From assembly GCA_035455745.1 (NCBI GenBank), contig DATIEP010000049.1:1-64000 (forward strand): a stretch of 64,000 nucleotides of DNA, written 5' to 3'. Below are positions 44,854-52,573 of this stretch, in pieces; the stretch's first letter is position 1, and each line of letters opens with the position of its first letter. Source of the stretch: JADGGM01 sp027307005. Lineage in GTDB: Bacteria > Gemmatimonadota > Gemmatimonadetes > Gemmatimonadales > Gemmatimonadaceae. The notes under the pieces are model-generated. The model did no database searches. It had not been told where the DNA came from and saw only the letters and a list, made by a program, of their open reading frames with translations. Position numbers and translations under genes: made by a program.

Positions 44854-45026
44854 CTTCCGTGTCAATCCCGTGGGTGCGGTATCCGGCAACTGCGCGAAGC
44901 TTCAGCGGCATGCGAGGCCGCGAGGCGGAAAGCCGTCGTACTCGGCAGCGACGATCAGGCCAAGCTCGTGCTGCCATCGTTCTGCCTGTCACGGACTGCC
45001 TCGCGAGCCGTCGATCGCTGCGTTAG
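44772..45026 (+). pseudogene. Histidine-kinase N-terminal remnant (paralogue of kinase at 36430)
   Basis: From the GTG at 44772 the first 46 residues align without gaps with the start of the kinase at 37218 (22 identical, with MR..SP.LW and RY..T.RSFSG patterns). After that the similarity ends at about 44909 and the frame continues as unrelated Arg-rich sequence to 45026. The H-box, ATPase domain and response regulator are missing. It is a truncated kinase gene. Confidence 0.75.
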
Positions 45027-45199
45027 GCAGGCGCCACCAGTAGCTCTTCCGAAGTGCTCGGCGGAACGAAGTACATCCGTTCGACCCGTGAAGTATCGGT
45101 CGGTAAGCATCGCAGTCGAGACGTGCTGAATGTTGCGAAAGTCCAGTTCCCGCACCAGGCGTAATCGCCGCCTTAGCCCTTTCGCACACCACCGCAACG

Positions 45200-45697
45200 A
45201 TGGACGCGTTAGAGATCAGACTCGAGGAGCCGGGCGGTACGCGGTCCGAAAGAAGCGCAGTCGTGCAACTCCTGGTCGACGAGAATGCCGCCCACGGCTT
45301 TCCTGTCACATGGCAGATGGTGTGCTTCACACTGCGCGACTCTGCTGGTGTCGTGCAGGGCGGCTTCATTGGCGAAACCCATTGGGGCTGGTTGCACGTG
45401 AACGTCCTTGCGGTTGCTTCCCGACACCGTGGGCGCGGCTGGGGTAGCCGGCTTCTGGCGAGAGGAGAAGACTGGGCAAGGGGAAATTCGTGTCATCACG
45501 CCTACCTCACGACCACCAGCTTCCAAGCGCGCCCCTTCTACGAACAGCGAGGGTATCGCGTGGCTGGTGAACTGCCCAACTTCCCGCTCGGTGAGACGCT
45601 CTACCTCATGGCGAAGGAGCTCGATTGGTGGGGGAGCGCAAGGCCCGACGACATCTCAGAGGCGCCTGACGATAGGAATCGTTCGAGGGGCATCTGA
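45200..45697 (+). CDS. GNAT-family N-acetyltransferase
   Basis: The 165-residue protein has the GNAT fold. The acetyl-CoA P-loop is in ASRHRGRGWGSRLLARGEDW (R-x-x-G-x-G pattern), preceded by GWLHVNVLAV, and ATTTSFQARPFYEQRGYRVAGELP covers the C-terminal motif. The acceptor is unknown. It is alone on its strand between decayed module parts. Confidence 0.85.
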   Translation: MDALEIRLEEPGGTRSERSAVVQLLVDENAAHGFPVTWQMVCFTLRDSAGVVQGGFIGETHWGWLHVNVLAVASRHRGRGWGSRLLARGEDWARGNSCHHAYLTTTSFQARPFYEQRGYRVAGELPNFPLGETLYLMAKELDWWGSARPDDISEAPDDRNRSRGI

Positions 45698-45837
45698 TCG
45701 CAGCACCGAATGCCCTGCGCGTTAGAAATGATGCGCGTCACGGTGGTCCGGGCCTCCACCGTGTGGTTACCGTTAAGCCACGAATCGCTGTACCAGCCAT
45801 GATCATGCCGGCAGAAATCCAGAACAGTCGGCTGCCG

Positions 45838-46097
45838 TCAACCTAACAACATCGTGCGCGCCGATATTCGATGCGAGTGTGCGACGGCCACGCCCAACAC
45901 GAGCAGATAGCTCACCGGTCCCGCGTACTCCCTCAATCGGCCGAGTCTCACCACGAACAGCTGCAACACCAGGCACACCACCATGTAGATCGACACGGCG
46001 AGCAGCATCGCGTGGCGCGCAACCTGTCTTTCCTGACAGAGCGAAAACGCCCAGAGGCACAGCGCCGTCTAAGGGGCAGCGTGTAGTTTGTCCACCC
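45838..46097 (-). pseudogene. Decayed paralogue of the membrane protein at 44167
   Basis: On the minus strand, after CPPNC copy 3, the reading ALCLWAFSLCQERQVARHA and YMVVCLVLQLFVVRL, then YAGPVSYLL, aligns with the middle of the membrane protein at 44167 (WAFSLWQE-GVAR, LVCLVLLLRVERL, YASPVGCLL). A bit before it (GWTNYTLPL) matches NLWVSHIALPV in another frame. About 60 N-terminal residues and the C-terminus are missing, and TGA at 45838 ends it. It is a pseudogene and shows that the small gene/membrane gene order was present in both copies. Confidence 0.7.
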
Positions 46098-46105
46098 GCG
46101 CAGCC

Positions 46106-46417
46106 TCAGCCGCCGCCTAACGTCGTGCCGCCACAGTTCGGCGGACACGGTACATGATCTTCGATGATCGGCCCATCCAACATGTCCACCTGCTGTTCGT
46201 TGACGCCAACGAACACGAGCGTCGACGTACCGGCGGCGTCGCGAGCATGATAGAAGCGAATGCCTGTGCACCCCGGCTGCGCCAAAATCTCGTCGAACGC
46301 GGCGCGCGCGAAATAGCCGCACCGCTCGCCGCCCGCGGGCGCACTGCGATGATGGTTCTGGACGAGCTGCTTCGCCTGGTCCAACGAAATGCCGTGATCG
46401 TGCGTGCGCGGGGCCAT
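46106..46417 (-). CDS. CPPNC-tail small protein, copy 3 (intact, unknown function)
   Basis: The 103-residue protein starts at the ATG at 46417 with AGGAGG ahead. It has ISLDQAKQLVQNHHR, GYFARAAFDEILAQPGCTGIRFYHA, TLVFVGVNEQQVDM and the tail IIEDHVPCPPNCGG. It contains four Cys: one near residue 33 (RCGYF), one in AQPGC and two in the tail. A frame extending upstream to 46519 has no similarity to the other copies, so the inner start is used. A box at 46518 lies 100 bp upstream. The decayed membrane gene follows 9 bp after the stop. Confidence 0.8.
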   Translation of the reverse strand: MAPRTHDHGISLDQAKQLVQNHHRSAPAGGERCGYFARAAFDEILAQPGCTGIRFYHARDAAGTSTLVFVGVNEQQVDMLDGPIIEDHVPCPPNCGGTTLGGG

Positions 46418-46517
46418 AACGCCTCCTGCTGGGGAAGGCCGATGCGCGCGGCCTCGCGCGCTCGACCGGAATCGAATCGATGCAGGACAACTCCTAACGA
46501 TAAAGCGCGATGGGAGC

Positions 46518-46537
46518 AACTGGGGTTTTCCCTAGTT
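46518..46537 (-). promoter_or_regulatory. Palindromic operator-like box upstream of CPPNC copy 3
   Basis: The sequence reads AACTGGGG-TTTT-CCCTAGTT on the plus strand, arms matching 7 of 8. It lies 100 bp before the ATG of copy 3. It resembles the box split by the IS5-like element before copy 2. Both could be bound by a dimeric HTH regulator. Confidence 0.5.
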
Positions 46538-46641
46538 CTTCGCGCTAGGAAATTTGGCAGCTTGCGCGCACTTCGCGAGCATCGCTTCTTGTGGGCGCGC
46601 GGAACGACGCGCTGAGACGCAGTCGAAACGGAGAAGTCCTG

Positions 46642-47214
46642 ATGAGCATGCTGGCAGAGCGGTTCCAGATCTCGAGCGCCCATCCCGTGGACCCCGATGT
46701 GGTGAGTCCAACGCTGGGACAGCGGCGCCAGAGCCCAACGACATCCATGTGGCCCGATCCTCGCGACGACCAGCGGCGTCCCGCGCTCACGCTCGACCAC
46801 GACGCGGCCGGCGCGGCCTCGCATGCGCGGGCCCTGACCCAGTTCGACGTCGAGCTGCACGAGCTGACCGAGCCGCAGCGGCGCGTGTTGCGCCTGATGC
46901 TGACCGGCGCGCGGATCGCGCTGGTGGCGGGCGCCGCGGGCGAAGGACGGCGCGCCGTGTCCCGATGGTTAGGCGCCGAGCGCGTCTATCTCCCGGCGCT
47001 GCGGGCCATCCAGCGGGACATCGATCCGGCGTCGCGCGCCCGGCTGCACGGCTACGTGACGCGCGAGCTGGTGTGGGAGAACGACGAGTCGCTCGACGCC
47101 GAGGCCTGGGCGACGCTGGCCGTGATTCGCGCGTTAGGCCGACTGGATGCGGAAACGAATCTCCTCGAGCCATCCGTGTTGCGCGCCACGTTCTGGAGCA
47201 CGACCAAACCGTAG
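46642..47214 (+). CDS. Hypothetical protein, 190 residues
   Basis: The ATG at 46642 has GGAGA 5 to 9 bases ahead. The first 60 residues are low complexity (Pro/Arg/Asp-rich). The rest appears helical with ELTEPQRRVLRLMLTGARIALVAGAAGEGRRAVSRWL, which looks slightly like an HTH or a regulator core. I recognise no family. A hairpin follows the stop. Confidence 0.6.
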   Translation: MSMLAERFQISSAHPVDPDVVSPTLGQRRQSPTTSMWPDPRDDQRRPALTLDHDAAGAASHARALTQFDVELHELTEPQRRVLRLMLTGARIALVAGAAGEGRRAVSRWLGAERVYLPALRAIQRDIDPASRARLHGYVTRELVWENDESLDAEAWATLAVIRALGRLDAETNLLEPSVLRATFWSTTKP

Positions 47215-47224
47215 CGGCGCACCG

Positions 47225-47258
47225 CCGCGGCCCCAGCCACTTCGGGAGGGGGCCGCGG
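47225..47258. terminator. GC-rich hairpin after the 190-residue protein gene
   Basis: The arms CCGCGGCCCC (47225-47234) and GGGGCCGCGG (47249-47258) are perfect 10-bp complements. There is no following T-run, so it is a weak or bidirectional barrier. Confidence 0.5.
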
Positions 47259-47272
47259 GGTGTGCGTAGGAC

Positions 47273-47317
47273 CCACGGGGCATGCGGCTCTCTCCGAGGA
47301 GAGCCCATGTCCCGTGG
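47273..47317 (+). terminator. Hairpin with T-rich tail
   Basis: Arms of about 19 bases (47273-47292 and 47299-47317) pair with few mismatches, and TTGTTTTCG follows. It is a good Rho-independent terminator on the plus strand. Confidence 0.65.
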
Positions 47318-47347
47318 TTGTTTTCGTGTTGCGTTAGGCAGCCGCCG

Positions 47348-48718
47348 TCAATTCCTGCACGCCGCGGCCGTCAGCACGTCGATCCGGCCGTGCCCGTAGA
47401 GCGGATCGACCTCTTTGCCGGTCGGGTGATCCGCCGATGATTCGATGCAGGCCGTGAGATGCCCAACGCTCTCGCCTTTCGCGAAGTCGGACACCACCAC
47501 TGCCGCTTCGCCCGCGACGTGCGGCGAGGCGAAGCTGGTGCCGGCGCCGAAGACATACGAGATCTCGCCGGCGCACTGCGGCACCGCCGTCGCTGCGCAC
47601 GCCGAAATGATGAGATCCTGAAGCACACTGCCCTGCACCTCATCGCCGCCCGGCGCAAACACATCGACGCCCGGAAATCCCAGGTTCGAGTACGAAGCGA
47701 TCCGATCGAAGTCCTGCTGAGCCACCGGCGCCGTGGCGCCCACCGAAATCACCCCGGGAATCTCGGCGGGGATCTCCATCACGTGCGGACCCGCGGTCGA
47801 CAGATTGACGGCGTTGTTGCCCGACGCCGCCACCGGCACCGTTCCATTCTTGATCGCGAAATTGATGGCGCGCTTGATCGCATCCACCAGATGCACATCG
47901 TCCGGCCCCCTGATCGTGTCCAGCGCACCGAGGCTCATGTTGATGACGTTCGCGCCGTGGGTGGCCGCGTAGACGATCCCGGCGATGACACTGCTGAAGG
48001 ATCCCATCCCGTTCTTGTCGAGCACCTTGATCATGCACAGCTTCGCATCGGGTGCGACCGACGCCATCCCGAGCCCGTTCGACGAAATCAGCGCCGACAC
48101 GAACGTGCCGTGGAAATTGTGGTCGATGATGTCGGGCTCGCTGGGGACGAACGATGTGCTGATGCCGAGATCGACTTTGCCCTGGAGATCGAGGTGGTTG
48201 GGATCGATGCCGGTGTCGAGCACGCACACGAGCGTGCCGTTGCCCTGACTCGAGGTGAGATACGCCTGGTCGGCTTTGATCTGCCGGATGTTCCACTGGA
48301 ACGCCTGGAAGAAGAAGGCGCCGGTTTGATCCGACTGTGCCTGGATCGGCGTTCCGAGGATCTGCTCCCGCGGCGGAATCATCGCGATCTCGGGATCGGC
48401 CTGGAGGCCATCGACGTCGCTGCGATTCGCGATGACGGCCGCCGCGGCATCGCTCAACCCGCTCACCGTGACGACGTTGATCTCGGGCACCGCGCGCACG
48501 AGGTGCCCGCCTAACGATTGCACCTGCGCCACCAGGTCGGCCATCGAGGTGGCGCCCTGCTTCATGACGATCAGGTGCTGCGGCGGCGCCCCGGCGCCGA
48601 GATCCGCGCGGACGTTTTCGCCTAACGATGGCGCCGTGGGCAGGTCGCTGCACGCGGCCGCTCCTGCCGCGGCGAGCAGAACGGTCAGGGCGCGCAAATG
48701 ACGCGGAACCAATCGCAT
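47348..48718 (-). CDS. Subtilisin-like S8 serine protease, lipoprotein
   Basis: The 456-residue protein starts after GGAGGA and has a lipoprotein signal with lipobox (AGAAAC). It therefore sits in the envelope. An I9-like propeptide (residues about 45-115: HLIVMKQG, VTVSGLS) precedes the catalytic domain. The triad is Asp in VCVLDTGIDPNH, His in HNFHGTFVSALI, and Ser in GAGTSFASPHVAGEAAV. The oxyanion Asn is in AASGNNAVNLST. It should be matured by self-cleavage. The substrate is unknown. Confidence 0.92.
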   Translation of the reverse strand: MRLVPRHLRALTVLLAAAGAAACSDLPTAPSLGENVRADLGAGAPPQHLIVMKQGATSMADLVAQVQSLGGHLVRAVPEINVVTVSGLSDAAAAVIANRSDVDGLQADPEIAMIPPREQILGTPIQAQSDQTGAFFFQAFQWNIRQIKADQAYLTSSQGNGTLVCVLDTGIDPNHLDLQGKVDLGISTSFVPSEPDIIDHNFHGTFVSALISSNGLGMASVAPDAKLCMIKVLDKNGMGSFSSVIAGIVYAATHGANVINMSLGALDTIRGPDDVHLVDAIKRAINFAIKNGTVPVAASGNNAVNLSTAGPHVMEIPAEIPGVISVGATAPVAQQDFDRIASYSNLGFPGVDVFAPGGDEVQGSVLQDLIISACAATAVPQCAGEISYVFGAGTSFASPHVAGEAAVVVSDFAKGESVGHLTACIESSADHPTGKEVDPLYGHGRIDVLTAAACRN

Positions 48719-49208
48719 ACAGAATCCTCCGCAACGATGAGTGGTGGCCGGCCGGACGCGGCGGAGAGGCCCGCACGCGATCGCGCGGTGGATGCTGATA
48801 TGCGCGATCCGGAAGGCCTGTCAAGTCGGGGAAAATGCCGGCGACCCGGCGGGCGCTGCGACCATGCATCCGCTGTCCTAACGCTGCGCCGGCGCCGGAA
48901 ACCGGACGCACGCAGCCGCCCTTGGCGGTCCGCGGTTCGCCATCCCGCAGCCGGCGTTCGCCAAGCCCGGTCCGGCACGAGGCGCGTGCGTCCCGGCCGC
49001 GGCGATCCCACCGGGACCGAAACACGCCTGCATCGAAACATGGCGGACGCAGCAGTATCGTCACGAGCGCAGCGTGACCGTTCTGCGACGCGGCGCGCGC
49101 GGCGTACCCGCGCTATGTTAGGTGCGCTGCACCAAATCGCCGGGGCACGCGCCCCGGCCCGCCCCCGCGTTTTCGTCCTCAACCACGGCGCCAACGAGGA
49201 GACCCACC
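48719..49208. other. Non-coding gap between divergent genes, nothing seen
   Basis: About 490 bp separate the subtilase and aquaporin start codons. It must hold both promoters. I find no open frame worth naming and no clear -35/-10 pair. Confidence 0.5.
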
Positions 49209-49844
49209 ATGCGCGAGTACATCACGGAGTGCATCGGTACCTTCTTTCTCGTATTCACCGTATGCCTGACCGTGCTGAACGGTACGCCGGCAGCGGCGCT
49301 CGCCATCGGCGTGTCGCTGATGATCATGGTGTACATGGGTGGTCACATCTCCGGCGGCCACTTCAACCCGGCGGTCACGCTCGCGGTGTGGATGCGCGGA
49401 AAACTGAGCGGCTCGCAGGTGGTTCCGTATTGGATCGCCCAGCTCATCGGCGCAATCATCGCGGGACTCATCTCGTATTTCATCATGGGCAAGTCGTTTG
49501 TCGTGGCGCCCGCGCCGTCGGCGACCACGCTGCAGGTGCTGGTGATCGAGTTCCTGTTCACGTTCGCGCTCTGTCTCGTCGTGCTGCAAACGGCGACGAA
49601 TCCGAAGACCTCGGGCAATTCGTACTACGGACTCGCCATTGGCCTAACGGTTACCGCCGGCGTGTACGCGGGCGGCGGCGTCTCGGGCGGCGCGTTCAAT
49701 CCTGCCGTCGGCACGGGCCCGGCGATCGCGAGCATGATCACGGGCGGCGGTACGATGTCGCACGTGTGGCTCTACATCGTCGGCGGATTGCTCGGCGGCG
49801 CGGCCGCGGCGGCGGTCTACAAGGTGCAGAGTCCGGAAACCTGA
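49209..49844 (+). CDS. MIP-family aquaporin/glycerol channel
   Basis: The 211-residue membrane channel starts MREYITECIGTFF. Two NPA loops are present: SGGHFNPAVTLAVWM and SGGAFNPAVGTGPA. Six helices are predicted. The selectivity residues cannot be assigned with certainty, so water or small solute is uncertain. It is followed by the stress protein gene 72 bp on. Confidence 0.92.
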   Translation: MREYITECIGTFFLVFTVCLTVLNGTPAAALAIGVSLMIMVYMGGHISGGHFNPAVTLAVWMRGKLSGSQVVPYWIAQLIGAIIAGLISYFIMGKSFVVAPAPSATTLQVLVIEFLFTFALCLVVLQTATNPKTSGNSYYGLAIGLTVTAGVYAGGGVSGGAFNPAVGTGPAIASMITGGGTMSHVWLYIVGGLLGGAAAAAVYKVQSPET

Positions 49845-49916
49845 CACATTGCAGCGGCGCCTCGCCGGCATCGGCGAGCGCGCTGCGCTGCGTGACGTTC
49901 TTCTTCGAGGCAGTCG

Positions 49917-50852
49917 ATGGTCGTGCGACGGGTCGTTGTGGGAGTCGATTTCAGCGCCGAGTCGGTGGCGGCCGTGCGTTGGGCCGCACGGGAACTCGCT
50001 GCCGATGCGGAGCTCGTGCTCGTGCACGCGGTGGACGTACCGGAGGCGCCGCATTTTCTGCGCGGGCGCTTTCCGCCGCGCGAGACGCTCGCCGGCACCG
50101 CGCATCAGGGTGCTGACCGCCAACTCCGCGAGCTCAGCGCATCGCTCGGCGTGCAACGCATCTGGCTCGAAGTCCGCGACGGACGCGCCGACGACGTCGT
50201 CGGTGCGGTGGCCGCGGAGTACGGCGCCGATCTGGTCGTGACCGGCGCGCACGGCACGCGGAGCGGCGTGCTCAAGCGGTTAGGCAGCACGGCCGAGCGC
50301 GTCGCGCGCGCGGCGCCGGCGCCGGTGATGCTGGCGCGCGAGCCGCTGCCCGTCAAACCATCGACCGTGCTCGTGGCGATGGATGACGCGGGCCTCACGC
50401 CCGGCTTGCAACAGTGGACCGCGTTCCTCGCCACGCGCTTCGACGCCGCGGTCACCGGCTTTCACGTGGTGAGCGAGAGTGTGCTCGGCACGCTGGTCTC
50501 GCTGGCCGCCATCGTGACGGGATCGCCGGAGCCGGAGATTCCGTCGTTAGGCGTCGGCGCACTGGAAGACGCGCACGTCTGGATGCAGGAGCTCGTCCAG
50601 CACGGCTTCGACCGCACGCGCACCCGCGGCGAGGTCGCCTACGGCGACCCGGCCGATGAGATCGTGGCGGCCGCGACCCGTCTCTCCGCCCGGGTGATCG
50701 TGATGGGCCGCCACCGCGCGGGCGGCGTGCGCCAGACCCTGTTAGGCAGCGTGGCCGACCGCGTGCTGCGCGCGGCGCCGTGCTCCGTGCTCGTCGTCAC
50801 GGAACCCGTGCTCGACCGCGCGGTGTCGGGCGCCGAGCGTCCCGCCGCATGA
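49917..50852 (+). CDS. Tandem universal stress protein
   Basis: This 311-residue protein has two UspA domains (about 1-140 and 145-305). The ATP-binding loop GAHGTRSGVLKRLGSTAERV is in the first and GRHRAGGVRQTLLGSVADRV in the second. The Asp near the start is in VVGVDFSAES. It binds nucleotides and aids stress survival in other bacteria. Its stop overlaps the next ATG (ATGA), so it is coupled to the exonuclease gene. Confidence 0.92.
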   Translation: MVVRRVVVGVDFSAESVAAVRWAARELAADAELVLVHAVDVPEAPHFLRGRFPPRETLAGTAHQGADRQLRELSASLGVQRIWLEVRDGRADDVVGAVAAEYGADLVVTGAHGTRSGVLKRLGSTAERVARAAPAPVMLAREPLPVKPSTVLVAMDDAGLTPGLQQWTAFLATRFDAAVTGFHVVSESVLGTLVSLAAIVTGSPEPEIPSLGVGALEDAHVWMQELVQHGFDRTRTRGEVAYGDPADEIVAAATRLSARVIVMGRHRAGGVRQTLLGSVADRVLRAAPCSVLVVTEPVLDRAVSGAERPAA

Positions 50853-52333
50853 CCGCCGGAGCGAGAACGCGCCGCGCGGCATTCGACCTCCAGGCGGCCG
50901 CGCGGCGCGACATGACCGAGGCCGGCTTCACGCCCGACCTTCCGGCAGACGCGTCCACACAACTGGCGGACATCGTCGCACACCCGTCGCCTAACGATAC
51001 CGCCGGCCGGCGCGACATGCGCAGCCTCCTGTGGTCGTCGATCGACAACGACGACACGCGCGACCTCGATCAGCTCGAGATTGCCGAGCAGCTCGATGGC
51101 GATGTCGTGCGACTGCGCGTCGCGATCGCCGATGTGGACGCGCTCGTGCCCGCCGACTCGCCGCTCGACCGCGCGGCCGGCGCCAACGCGACGTCCGTCT
51201 ATCTGGGCGTGCACACGTTCACGATGCTGCCGGAAGCGCTGTCGTACGACCTCACATCCCTGCGCGCGGACACGGACCGGCGCGCCATCATCATCGAGGT
51301 CGACGTCTGCGGCGACGGAACGCTCGCCCGGAGCGACGCGTACGCCGCGCTGGTGCGCAACCACGCGCAGCTCGCCTATCCGAGCGTCGGCGACTGGCTC
51401 GAGGGCCGGGGTGCCGCGCCGCCGCAGGTGGCAGCGAACCGCGCGCTCGCCGACCAGCTGCAGCTCCAGCACACACTGGCCCAGCGCCTTCGCCGGCGGC
51501 GCGAATCGCACGGCGCGCTCGAGCTCGAGACGATCGAGCCCACGCCGGTTATGTCTAACGGAACGGTCACGGACCTCGCCGTGGTGCGGGTCGACGCGGC
51601 GCGGCTCCTGATCGAAGACTTCATGATCGCGGCCAACACGGCCATGGGGCGGTTCCTGCTCGCGCACCACCGCCCGGCCCTGCTCCGGCTCGTGCGATCG
51701 CCGGAACGATGGCCGCGCATCGTCCAACTCGCACATACCCTGGGCGATGCGCTGCCCGACACCGCCGACAGCGTCGCGCTGGCGGGATTTCTGGCGCGCC
51801 GCCGCGCGGCGGACCCCGACCACTTCCCCGATCTCTCGCTCACCATCGTCAAGTTGCTCGGCCCCGGATCGTACGCGGTCACACCGCCCGACGGTACCGG
51901 GGGCGAGCACTTCGGACTGGCGGTCTACAACTACACACACTCCACGGCGCCTAACCGACGCTACGCCGATCTCGTCATGCAGCGGTTGGTCAAGGCGGCG
52001 TTGGCCGACACGCCGGCGCCGTACGACGATGCGGCGCTCGAGCAGCTCGCCCAACACTGCACCGAACGCGAGGACGCCGCACGGAAGGTGGAGCGCCTGG
52101 CGCGCAAGCAAGCCGCGGCCGTGATGCTGCGCAACCGCATTGGCGAGATCTTCGACGCGATCGTGACCGGCGCCACGCCAAAGGGCACGTTCGTCCGGCT
52201 CCTGCGCCCGCCGGCTGAAGGCATGATCGTGAATCCGCCGCCGCACCTCGACGTCGGCGACCGCGTGCGCGCCCAACTCGTGGCCACGCGCCCCGAGCCC
52301 GGGTACGTCGACTTTCGCGTCGTCAATCACTGA
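50849..52333 (+). CDS. RNB-domain exoribonuclease (RNase II/R-like)
   Basis: The 494-residue enzyme has a catalytic RNB domain. The acid cluster is SIDNDDTRDLDQLEIAE and the later motif is YTHSTAPNRRYADLVMQRLV. A C-terminal S1-like region (FDAIVTGATPKGTFVRLL) follows. The two cold-shock domains of RNase R are absent, so the protein is short. It degrades RNA 3' to 5'. It is coupled to the stress protein gene. Confidence 0.9.
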   Translation: MTAGARTRRAAFDLQAAARRDMTEAGFTPDLPADASTQLADIVAHPSPNDTAGRRDMRSLLWSSIDNDDTRDLDQLEIAEQLDGDVVRLRVAIADVDALVPADSPLDRAAGANATSVYLGVHTFTMLPEALSYDLTSLRADTDRRAIIIEVDVCGDGTLARSDAYAALVRNHAQLAYPSVGDWLEGRGAAPPQVAANRALADQLQLQHTLAQRLRRRRESHGALELETIEPTPVMSNGTVTDLAVVRVDAARLLIEDFMIAANTAMGRFLLAHHRPALLRLVRSPERWPRIVQLAHTLGDALPDTADSVALAGFLARRRAADPDHFPDLSLTIVKLLGPGSYAVTPPDGTGGEHFGLAVYNYTHSTAPNRRYADLVMQRLVKAALADTPAPYDDAALEQLAQHCTEREDAARKVERLARKQAAAVMLRNRIGEIFDAIVTGATPKGTFVRLLRPPAEGMIVNPPPHLDVGDRVRAQLVATRPEPGYVDFRVVNH

Positions 52334-52573
52334 CGTCGGCGCGCACGAGCGACCGTCCTTCACATGGGACATCGCTCGACCCCCCTGAACGACAAATTGC
52401 GTTAGGCGGCGCGGCGGACGCGCGCGGCGGCAGGATCCCATCTCGTTGCTGCAACGCAAGATGCCGCGCTGGCACGCGCCCGGCCGGCACGGATGCGCAT
52501 CCGGGAATGGTCGTTGCCCGGGAATGCGTGGCAGTGGTCTTGTGCCACGCAGCACCTGAAACCGGAGAATGTT

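Noticed and set aside
40471..46641. Integron cassette array suggested by GTTAGGC/GCCTAAC, which match attC core words, and by GTTGTTAGAC near 40555
   Set aside because: The words are spread over the whole window, mostly inside genes. I found no paired attC-like folded sites and no integrase gene.
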